Shown here in pieces: positions 1-5,093 of a stretch of 5,093 bases of DNA. Under the pieces are notes generated by a model, which saw only the letters and a program-made list of their open reading frames with translations, had not been told where the DNA came from and searched no databases. Origin of the DNA: an uncultured Prevotellaceae bacterium (lineage in GTDB: Bacteria > Bacteroidota > Bacteroidia > Bacteroidales > Bacteroidaceae); NCBI GenBank assembly GCA_937891085.1, contig CALAEY010000103.1, positions 1 to 5,093 of the forward strand, given 5' to 3'. The position numbers and the translations under genes were made by a program. Every line of letters starts with the position of its first letter. The stretch's first letter is position 1.

Positions 1-707
1 TGCAAGAATGCAAAGAGGCGGTTAAATCTGCCGGCACGCCGAAAGCAGGCCAGCCGGCAGACCCAACGCTAAGAGCCATCTTCGGAGCCATCGCCATCGG
101 AGCCACGGCTAAAGTAGCCAAGGCTCAGATCATTCCTCCTGCCACCGACATCAAGGTAGACGGTGGTCTGGCCGATATAGTAGATAAGGTGGCTCCCAAG
201 CGCATGACCAAGCTGACCCCTCCTGGCTCCATCAGTCATCGCAACATGAAGAACCATTGCACGGCTTGCCAGCTGTGCGTGAGTGCCTGCCCTAACGGCG
301 TACTGCGTCCAAGCACCGACCTGATGACGCTGATGCAGCCCGAGATGAGCTTCGAGCGTGGCTACTGCCGCCCAGAGTGTATAGAATGCTCGAGTGTGTG
401 CCCTGCTGGTGCCATCAAGCCAATTACTCTGGAAGAGAAGTCGAGCATACAGATAGGTCATGCCGTGTGGAACCAGGCGCTGTGTGTCACCACTACTGAT
501 GGACAGCAATGCGACAACTGCTCGCGCCATTGTCCTACAGGAGCCATCATCATGGTGCTGAGCGACCCTGAGGATGAGGACTCCCTGAAGATTCCTGCCG
601 TGAATACCGAGCTTTGCATTGGTTGCGGTACATGTGAGGCGTTGTGTCCAGCCCGTCCGCTGAGTGCCATCTATGTGGAAGGACACGAGGTGCATAGGAT
701 GATATAA
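1..707 (+). CDS. NapG/MauM-like four-cluster polyferredoxin, C-terminal part (5' end outside window)
   Basis: The reading frame is open from the left edge (first full codon at base 3) to tandem TAA TAA stops at 705-710, so this is a 3' fragment of about 234 codons. There is no ATG in frame before the first ferredoxin motif; a GTG at 189 is internal and not a convincing start. Four [4Fe-4S] cysteine sets are visible: CxxCxxCxxxCP (258-290), CxxxCxxCxxxCP (366-401), C-x8-CxxCxxxCP (483-533) and CxxCxxCxxxCP (615-647). This order and spacing, including the long x8 gap in set three, resembles NapG/MauM ferredoxins, which pass electrons from a membrane quinol dehydrogenase to a periplasmic enzyme. 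Before the motifs is an Arg followed by a short Ala/Ile/Gly-rich hydrophobic stretch (about 72-110) ending in AKAQ, perhaps a membrane or signal-like segment linking to a NapH-like membrane domain upstream; that upstream part is inferred, not seen. It is probably cotranscribed with the aldo/keto reductase that follows. Confidence 0.85.
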   Translation, partial: QECKEAVKSAGTPKAGQPADPTLRAIFGAIAIGATAKVAKAQIIPPATDIKVDGGLADIVDKVAPKRMTKLTPPGSISHRNMKNHCTACQLCVSACPNGVLRPSTDLMTLMQPEMSFERGYCRPECIECSSVCPAGAIKPITLEEKSSIQIGHAVWNQALCVTTTDGQQCDNCSRHCPTGAIIMVLSDPEDEDSLKIPAVNTELCIGCGTCEALCPARPLSAIYVEGHEVHRMI

Positions 708-712
708 TAACT

Positions 713-740
713 CACAATTAACAATTCAGAATTGACAATT
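713..740 (+). repeat. Four tandem AT-rich heptamers abutting the start codon
   Basis: The spacer between the ferredoxin and reductase genes consists of CACAATT, AACAATT, CAGAATT and GACAATT back to back, ending directly at ATG 741. The consensus is NACAATT, with one substitution in the third copy (C to G at position 3). There is no Shine-Dalgarno sequence in the spacer, so the AT-rich unstructured leader itself may support initiation, as is usual in Bacteroidetes. It could also be one copy of a dispersed short repeat family; that cannot be judged from one locus. Confidence 0.75.
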
Positions 741-2153
741 ATGGCAAATAAGAAATATACGATTAATCGACGCGACTTCCTGAAGGCACTTGGAGTAGGG
801 GCTGTGGCTGCCGGAACTGCCACCATGGCCAGCTGTTCGGGAAAGAAAGACATGACGTATGCCGTAGAAGGTAAGCATACGGGTGAACCTCCTACAGACA
901 AGATGACCTATCGCACCAACCCTAATACGGGCGACAAAGTTTCGCTCTTGGGATATGGCTGTATGCGCTGGCCTACTTTGACTAATGATCAAGGCAGAGC
1001 CACCGCCATAGATCAGGAAGCTGTGAACCGCCTGATAGACTATGCTCTGGATCATGGTGTGAACTACTTTGACACGGCTCCTGTGTATGTGCAGGGATGG
1101 AGCGAGGCTGCCACGGGCATTGCGTTGGCCAGACATCCCAGAAATACATATTACATAGCCACGAAGCTATCTAATATGTCGCCCTCTACATGGCCGCTGG
1201 AAGCCAGCAAGCAGATGTTTGAGAATTCGCTTATCAACCTGCAGACCGACTACATAGACTACCTGTTGCTACACAACGTGGGTAACCCCTCGATGGAGGT
1301 GTTCAGACACAGGTTCATAGAGAATGGCTTGATAGACTGGCTCTTTGAGCAGAAAGAGAAGGGACGCATCAGAAACATGGGATTCTCTTACCATGGCGAC
1401 ATCACCGTGTTCGACTGGCTGCTGCAGCTACATGACGAAGGCAAGTACCACTGGGACTTCTGCCAGATACAGATGAACTATGTGGACTGGCTGCACGCCG
1501 AGGAGAACAACCCACGCAACAAGAATGGCGTATATCTGTATGGCGAGCTGGAAAAGCGTGGCATACCCGTGGTGATTATGGAGCCTCTGCTGGGCGGACG
1601 ACTCTCTAACCTGCCACAGCACGTAGTGGCTCACTTGAAGCAGCGACGCCCTGAGGACAGCGTGGCATCTTGGGCTTTCCGCTTCTGTGGCACCTACCCT
1701 GGTGTGCTGACCTGCCTGAGCGGTATGACCTACATGGAGCATTTGGTGGACAACACTTGGACGTTTGCTCCGCTGGAAGAACTTACCGATGAAGACAAGG
1801 ACTTCTTGGAAGAGACGGCACAGATGATTCTGACTTATCCTACCGTGCAATGCAACGACTGCAAGTATTGCATGCCTTGCCCCTACGGACTGGATATCCC
1901 AGGCATCTTGGTGCACTACAACAAGTGTGTAAACGAGGGCAATGTGCCTAAGAGCCAGAACGATGCCGGCTACAAGAAGATGCGTGAGGCTTACCTGCTG
2001 GGCTACGACCGCTCTGTGCCTAAGCTGCGCCAAGCCAGCCACTGTACGGGCTGTAACCAGTGCTCACCACACTGTCCGCAGCAAATAAACATCCCACGTG
2101 AGCTGCAGCGCATCGACAAGTTTGTGGAGAGTCTGAAGCAGAACACGCTCTGA
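741..2153 (+). CDS. Tat-signal aldo/keto reductase with C-terminal [4Fe-4S] ferredoxin domain
   Basis: A 470-residue NAD(P)H-type aldo/keto reductase. The N-terminus has a twin-arginine motif (R10-R11 in NRRDFLK), an Ala/Gly-rich hydrophobic region and a lipobox-like MASC with C32, so export by Tat and perhaps lipidation are predicted. The AKR barrel spans about residues 64-345, with the catalytic tetrad D111 and Y116 (FDTAPVY), K142 (ATK) and H178 (LLLH), plus family signatures GFSYHG (214-219) and IMEPLLGGRL (279-288). The C-terminal domain has CxxCxxCxxCP (C371-C380) and CxxCxxCxxxCP (C435-C445), the two-cluster alpha-helical ferredoxin pattern seen in iron-sulfur AKRs. ATG 741 is chosen over the in-frame TTG at 732 because the TTG lies inside the heptamer repeat and ATG gives a normal Tat leader. 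The polyferredoxin gene upstream suggests that electrons arrive through iron-sulfur clusters. Substrate and physiological direction are unknown. Confidence 0.93.
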   Translation: MANKKYTINRRDFLKALGVGAVAAGTATMASCSGKKDMTYAVEGKHTGEPPTDKMTYRTNPNTGDKVSLLGYGCMRWPTLTNDQGRATAIDQEAVNRLIDYALDHGVNYFDTAPVYVQGWSEAATGIALARHPRNTYYIATKLSNMSPSTWPLEASKQMFENSLINLQTDYIDYLLLHNVGNPSMEVFRHRFIENGLIDWLFEQKEKGRIRNMGFSYHGDITVFDWLLQLHDEGKYHWDFCQIQMNYVDWLHAEENNPRNKNGVYLYGELEKRGIPVVIMEPLLGGRLSNLPQHVVAHLKQRRPEDSVASWAFRFCGTYPGVLTCLSGMTYMEHLVDNTWTFAPLEELTDEDKDFLEETAQMILTYPTVQCNDCKYCMPCPYGLDIPGILVHYNKCVNEGNVPKSQNDAGYKKMREAYLLGYDRSVPKLRQASHCTGCNQCSPHCPQQINIPRELQRIDKFVESLKQNTL

Positions 2154-2178
2154 GTTTTATTTTATTGATAGTTTGTAT

Positions 2179-2224
2179 GGATCCCCACTCGGACTTGTGC
2201 TGAGAGGGGATTCCTTTGTTTTAT
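2179..2224 (+). terminator. Rho-independent terminator after the reductase gene
   Basis: The arms 2179-2190 (GGATCCCCACTC) and 2202-2214 (GAGAGGGGATTCC) pair through about 11 base pairs with one A-A mismatch and one bulged T, around an 11-nt loop. A T-rich run (TTTGTTTT, 2215-2222) follows. It lies 25 nt after the TGA of the reductase and separates that unit from the receptor gene. Confidence 0.75.
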
Positions 2225-2250
2225 CCGTAAAAAGTATACAAATATCCGTA
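2222..2250 (+). repeat. 8-bp direct repeat TATCCGTA, 21 bp apart (possible operator)
   Basis: TATCCGTA occurs at 2222-2229 and again at 2243-2250, with start points 21 bp apart, about two helical turns. The pair lies just upstream of the presumed -33 region of the receptor promoter, the place expected for an activator binding the same DNA face twice. The first copy overlaps the T-run of the preceding terminator. A shorter related CCGTAAAA is found at 2294-2301, near the expected transcription start. The regulatory role is inferred from position only. Confidence 0.4.
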
Positions 2251-2257
2251 TTTATGG

Positions 2258-2290
2258 TATGCACTCAGAGGCGTTTTCATGCTATCTTTG
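2258..2290 (+). promoter_or_regulatory. Bacteroidetes-type promoter for the receptor gene
   Basis: TATCTTTG at 2283-2290 matches the TAnnTTTG -7 consensus of Bacteroidetes primary sigma factor promoters exactly. The -33 element is weak: TATG at 2258-2261 is a three-of-four match to TTTG with a 21-bp spacer. Transcription would start near 2295-2297, leaving a short AT-rich leader of about 20 nt before ATG 2318. The weak -33 would fit dependence on an activator. Confidence 0.65.
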
Positions 2291-2317
2291 CAACCGTAAA
2301 ATTAACGATTATCAGAT

Positions 2318-4570
2318 ATGAATACATTTACCAAACTCTCTGCTGTGGCACTATGCCTCATGCTCTGCACCAACCTCTCGGCGCAGGAACAGCGACGTGA
2401 CACCACCAAGACCTCGGGCGAGGGGAGCAACCGCGACCTGCTGATGAATGCAGCCTCTGCCAGTCAGCCCCGCCAGATCTCCCTCGGACTGCCCATCAGC
2501 GGCAATGCCTATATCTACGAGGACGGTCTGCCTGTGTCTTACTATAACTACCAGATCTATCCTTATAAGAGTTGGCATAGCGGCGTGAGCCATGAGAGCA
2601 CCGCCACCATGAGTCCGCAAGACATGGTGCTGAAGTATGGCATCATCAGCTATAGCGTAGACAGCAAGTCGCGCCTGGCAGGCGATAAGTTCGAGGGCCG
2701 CGTGAACTATACCCTCAACCAGTTCGGTCGTCAGGCCGTAGATGCCAACCTCTCCACGCCGATAGGCAAGGGGTGGGGCATCAGTCTGGGCAGCTACCAG
2801 AACTTCGACCCAGGAAGCAACCGCATGGCGATGAGCTACCTCATGGAGCGCACGCAGTTCTATAAGGGAAGCCTCTCCAAGACCTTTGCCGATGGGCGTG
2901 GTAAGGCTGGCATCATCTATCAGTATTCCAATTTCCGCAACCATATAGAGAATTTCGGTCCATTCATCTTCGTGGGTGATGGCAGCGTGAAGGAGCTCGA
3001 CGGCTTCAAGCTGGGACGCGACAGCTACCGCCCAGCCGACACCTACATCCAGTATCTCGATGTGGCTACGGGACAGATGGCAGAGCAGCACGTCGACGAT
3101 GCCAATACCGACAAGATACACAACGTGAACTTCGTGCTCGACTACGACCTCGACAACGGCATGAAGCTGGCCGTGCACAGCAAGTACAAGAACGGCAGCA
3201 GCTACCGTGCCAACCCCTCCATCTCTGGCGTGACCACAGCTACTGCCGAGACAGGCTTCACCTACGAGGACGGCACCCCTTATGCGGGCATGGTGCAAAA
3301 CCGCCGCTACCTGCACTTCGATGCCTTTGAGGAAAGTTGGATGACCAATGCCTCCCTCAGCGGCATCAGTTCCAACCGCCGCCATAGCTGGATGGTAGAG
3401 GCCGACTACTGGCTGAACCATGCCGGCACGCATACCTCCATGTGGATGGCTTCACACGAGGTGAAGAAAGACCCTAAGTTACTTTATCTGAACGGTCAGA
3501 GCGGACGCGCCTACAATAGCTATGCCGAGTATTACCACGGCCATGAGCATAAGCTCTTCGCCTTTGCCAGCGATGAGTGGAACGTGACCGACCGCCTGTG
3601 GCTCAAGGCTGGTCTGCGTCTGGAGTACCTCAACGTGCGCGGACGTGCGGCCAATGATGTCACCCCAGGCAATGCCCGCCACACGGGCTTCAGCCTCGCA
3701 GAGGCAGGCGTGCAGCCCAACAAGATCAACGACAGCCACTTCAACCATGCCTACTTGGTGAGTGCCCGCTATGCGCTCCTCGATGGCTTCGGCTTGCAGG
3801 CAGAGTACAACAGCGCCACCATCCATTCGCAACTGTTCCACTACGGCACCTACAGCTATCCGTCGCAGAAGGGCATCACGTCCAACTACTTCCGTGGTGG
3901 CATCTTCTGGAAGAACCGCTGGATAGACCTCACCTCACAGATCACCTACATCGAGCAGAAGAATGCTCAGGAGCGTCCTAACTTCAGCCATGTGCTCACC
4001 AGAGATGCCAACGGCATGAAGGCCGGTCAGGAAGAGAACCTCACCATGTTTACCTACTACGACCTTGCCACGCTGGGTTGGCTCACCGATGCCGTAGTGA
4101 CCCCGTTCAAGGGCTTCAACGTGCATGTGATGTTCACCGTGCGCAACCCGCAGTACAAGAACTTCAAGCTCACGCCAACCTTCAGCGATGGCGTGACCGA
4201 AGAGCATGACTTCAGCAACAATAACATCACCGCCCTCTCGAAGACCGAGCTGGAGATAGAGCCCAGCTACACCTTCGACAAGTGGCGCATCTGGCTCAGC
4301 GCCCGCTACTTCAGCAAGCAGTACATCAACAAGACCAACTCGCTCTACTTCAACGGCCGTTGGGAGACCTTCGGCGGCGTGGACTATAAGTTGAACGACC
4401 ATGTGAGCTTTGCGGGCAGCATCGTGAACATCCTCAACCAGAAGGGTGCCAGCGGCTCCATCACATCAGCCGACTTGGTGACAGATCCCACACCTTATAA
4501 GAACTACGTGATGGCAGGAACCTTCATCCGTCCATTCACCGTGGAGCTGACCACCCGTCTCACGTTCTGA
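2318..4570 (+). CDS. TonB-dependent receptor-like outer-membrane beta-barrel protein
   Basis: A 750-residue protein. Residues 1-22 form a Sec signal peptide (K6, hydrophobic core, L-S-A before Q23). The mature N-terminus is short and Thr/Ser/Arg-rich; it has no carboxypeptidase-like extension of the SusC type and no obvious TonB box. Residues 40-125 look like a reduced plug: AYIYEDGLPV (64-73) corresponds to the 'YVVDGVPV' strand of typical plugs and SPQDMVLKYG (99-108) to the 'PxDIExIEVLKG' segment, but no clear IRG motif is seen. The rest alternates aromatic and polar residues as in barrel strands (for example LWLKAGLRLEYLNVRG). The end is typical of Bacteroidetes receptors: NILNQKGASG (704-713), GTFIRPFTVE (734-743) and a final Phe. 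It would take up a substrate across the outer membrane using TonB energy; the ligand cannot be told, and there is no SusD-like partner next to it. It has its own promoter and terminator, so it appears monocistronic. A plain outer-membrane barrel without TonB coupling is the alternative. Confidence 0.85.
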   Translation: MNTFTKLSAVALCLMLCTNLSAQEQRRDTTKTSGEGSNRDLLMNAASASQPRQISLGLPISGNAYIYEDGLPVSYYNYQIYPYKSWHSGVSHESTATMSPQDMVLKYGIISYSVDSKSRLAGDKFEGRVNYTLNQFGRQAVDANLSTPIGKGWGISLGSYQNFDPGSNRMAMSYLMERTQFYKGSLSKTFADGRGKAGIIYQYSNFRNHIENFGPFIFVGDGSVKELDGFKLGRDSYRPADTYIQYLDVATGQMAEQHVDDANTDKIHNVNFVLDYDLDNGMKLAVHSKYKNGSSYRANPSISGVTTATAETGFTYEDGTPYAGMVQNRRYLHFDAFEESWMTNASLSGISSNRRHSWMVEADYWLNHAGTHTSMWMASHEVKKDPKLLYLNGQSGRAYNSYAEYYHGHEHKLFAFASDEWNVTDRLWLKAGLRLEYLNVRGRAANDVTPGNARHTGFSLAEAGVQPNKINDSHFNHAYLVSARYALLDGFGLQAEYNSATIHSQLFHYGTYSYPSQKGITSNYFRGGIFWKNRWIDLTSQITYIEQKNAQERPNFSHVLTRDANGMKAGQEENLTMFTYYDLATLGWLTDAVVTPFKGFNVHVMFTVRNPQYKNFKLTPTFSDGVTEEHDFSNNNITALSKTELEIEPSYTFDKWRIWLSARYFSKQYINKTNSLYFNGRWETFGGVDYKLNDHVSFAGSIVNILNQKGASGSITSADLVTDPTPYKNYVMAGTFIRPFTVELTTRLTF

Positions 4571-4581
4571 CGCGCTAAAAT

Positions 4582-4626
4582 AGAGGCTGGCAGCTCCTCG
4601 TATTGGGGAAAACTGCCAGCCTCTTT
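4582..4626. terminator. Bidirectional terminator between convergent genes
   Basis: A perfect 12-bp inverted repeat, AGAGGCTGGCAG (4582-4593) and CTGCCAGCCTCT (4613-4624), encloses a 19-nt loop; CTCC (4594-4597) and GGGG (4605-4608) can pair inside it to lengthen the stem. On the plus strand it is followed only by a short TTT (4624-4626), on the minus strand by ATTTT (the complement of 4577-4581). It lies 11 nt after the receptor stop and 25 nt beyond the stop of the minus-strand small gene, so it can end transcription from both sides, probably more efficiently on the minus strand. Confidence 0.8.
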
Positions 4627-4649
4627 CATGATGAGCAGCCAGAGGGCGC

Positions 4650-4766
4650 TTAGAAGTAGATAGGTCCGTGACCCATGCAGCTGGTGGTGGTGAGTGCCGT
4701 GATGAAGGCGGTGAGTGCGGCTACTATCATCTTCGCCACAAGCTCTATGATGCGTTTCTTAGTCAT
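4650..4766 (-). CDS. Smalltalk-type micro-protein (38 aa) with lipoprotein-like signal
   Basis: A 38-codon minus-strand gene, ATG at 4766-4764 and TAA at 4652-4650. The peptide begins MTKKRIIELVAK, has an Ala/Leu/Ile/Thr hydrophobic stretch (residues 12-28), then TTSC with C30, and ends MGHGPIYF. This architecture (charged start, one hydrophobic helix, Ser-Cys, very short tail) and the position directly after an HU-like gene match the 'smalltalk protein' family that I recall from Bacteroides and Prevotella, whose function is not known. If TTSC works as a lipobox, cleavage would leave a nine-residue lipidated peptide, C-M-G-H-G-P-I-Y-F; otherwise it is a single-pass membrane peptide. GAAGG lies about 4 nt before the ATG on the minus strand and could be a weak ribosome binding site; a GTG three codons upstream in frame is a less likely start. 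It is probably cotranscribed with the HU-like gene, 15 nt upstream. Confidence 0.8.
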   Translation of the reverse strand: MTKKRIIELVAKMIVAALTAFITALTTTSCMGHGPIYF

Positions 4767-4781
4767 AGCCTTCACGCTTTA

Positions 4782-5093
4782 TCACCCTATACCTCCGTCG
4801 CCGCCCTGAGAGTCGTCGCCAGTATCGCTGCCAGAGCCAGTATCGCTGCCGCTGCCAGAGCCAGTATCGCTGCCGCTGTCCTGAGTAGTGTCGGTATCCT
4901 CCTCGGTCACCACCTCGCCGCTGGTGGTAGTCACGCGACGCACGATGTCGCCGTTGCGGTCGTAGCAGGTAATCATCACGGCCGTCTGTGCCAGCTCCTG
5001 CTTCAAGGCGGTGTTTGGGGTGAAGATGATGCGACGCGTCTTGATGAGCTCGCTCTTCACCTTGTTCACATCAGCCCCCGACTGAGCTGAGAG
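4782..5093 (-). CDS. Probable HU-family (HU-HIG-like) DNA-binding protein, C-terminal part (5' end outside window)
   Basis: The minus-strand frame is open from the right edge to TGA at 4784-4782, with a second in-frame stop TAA at 4781-4779; 103 codons are visible. A GTG at 5069 is internal because the frame continues upstream (LSAQSGADVNKVKSEL). The visible part contains KTRRIIFTPNTALKQEL, which resembles the final strand and helix of Bacteroidales HU-like proteins (pattern K-x-x-x-x-FxPxxxLKxxL), then a short segment (VMITCYDRNGDIVRRV), then a low-complexity tail of about 45 residues rich in Gly, Ser, Asp and Thr with repeated SGSDTG units. Such acidic Gly/Ser tails are common in these proteins. 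HU proteins bend and bind DNA; the DNA-binding beta arms would lie in the part not seen. The smalltalk-type gene directly downstream supports the call. Since only the end is visible, another protein with a similar tail cannot be excluded. Confidence 0.65.
   Translation of the reverse strand, partial: LSAQSGADVNKVKSELIKTRRIIFTPNTALKQELAQTAVMITCYDRNGDIVRRVTTTSGEVVTEEDTDTTQDSGSDTGSGSGSDTGSGSDTGDDSQGGDGGIG
4818..4874 (-). repeat. In-frame tandem repeat coding the SGSDTG tail
   Basis: GCCAGTATCGCTGCC (plus-strand reading) occurs exactly three times, at 4818-4832, 4836-4850 and 4860-4874. The offsets are 18 and 24 bp, the longer unit having an extra GCTGCC. Both are multiples of three, so gain or loss of a unit would lengthen or shorten the Gly/Ser/Asp/Thr tail of the HU-like protein without a frameshift. 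The identity at DNA level suggests recent duplication by slippage. Confidence 0.8.

Noticed and set aside
189..191. GTG as a start codon for the polyferredoxin
   Set aside because: The same frame is open back to the left edge with plausible protein sequence, so the gene begins outside the window.
69..695. Long minus-strand open frame opposite the polyferredoxin gene
   Set aside because: It lies antisense to a frame with four well-formed ferredoxin motifs; its product has no recognisable domain and looks like a shadow of the codon pattern on the other strand.
732..734. In-frame TTG as start of the reductase
   Set aside because: It lies within the heptamer repeat, and the ATG nine bases later gives a normal Tat leader.
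2173..2400. Plus-strand 75-codon open frame across the intergenic region
   Set aside because: It runs through the terminator and promoter and overlaps the receptor start in another frame; no recognisable protein feature.
2351..3433. 360-codon minus-strand open frame inside the receptor gene
   Set aside because: The plus strand has a continuous receptor with signal peptide and barrel end. The antisense product is Val/Ala/His-rich without domains, as expected from a mirror of biased codons.
4818..4874. CRISPR-like array
   Set aside because: The repeats are too short, have 3-9 bp between them and encode in-frame SGSDTG units; it is a coding repeat.
4668..5090. Plus-strand 140-codon open frame over the right end
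   Set aside because: It is antisense to the HU-like and smalltalk-type genes; its Ala/Ser-rich repeats only mirror the SGSDTG coding repeats.

Overview
The window looks like a chromosomal segment from a Bacteroidales bacterium, most likely Prevotellaceae (Prevotella/Segatella or a close relative). Reasons: a TonB-dependent receptor of Bacteroidetes style ending in aromatic Phe; a TAnnTTTG-type promoter element (TATCTTTG) just upstream of it; leaders that are A/T-rich and lack clear Shine-Dalgarno sequences; and an HU-like gene followed by a 'smalltalk'-type micro-ORF, a pair I associate with Bacteroides/Prevotella genomes. The genus is an inference; no rRNA or marker gene is present.

Left part (1-2224): a two-gene plus-strand unit. 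The first gene enters from outside the window and encodes the C-terminal part of a NapG/MauM-like polyferredoxin with four [4Fe-4S] cysteine motifs. After 33 nt, made almost entirely of four tandem AT-rich heptamers that abut the start codon, comes an aldo/keto reductase with a twin-arginine signal, a possible lipobox cysteine, an intact Asp-Tyr-Lys-His tetrad and a C-terminal two-cluster ferredoxin domain. A hairpin plus T-run ends the unit. Taken together the two proteins look like an electron-transfer chain feeding an exported or envelope-bound oxidoreductase; the substrate is unknown.

Middle part (2225-4626): a short regulatory region with an 8-bp direct repeat spaced 21 bp apart and a Bacteroidetes -7 element, then a single 750-residue TonB-dependent receptor-like outer-membrane protein with a signal peptide, a reduced plug and a typical C-terminal barrel end. 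No SusD-like partner is in view. It ends at a 12-bp perfect hairpin that can serve genes arriving from both sides.

Right part (4627-5093): minus strand, convergent with the receptor. A gene cut by the right edge encodes the C-terminal end of a probable HU-family (HU-HIG-like) DNA-binding protein with a Gly/Ser/Asp/Thr-rich repeat tail. Fifteen nt after its stop codon lies a 38-codon gene for a smalltalk-type peptide with a lipoprotein-like signal. No RNA gene, CRISPR array, transposon or attachment site was seen.
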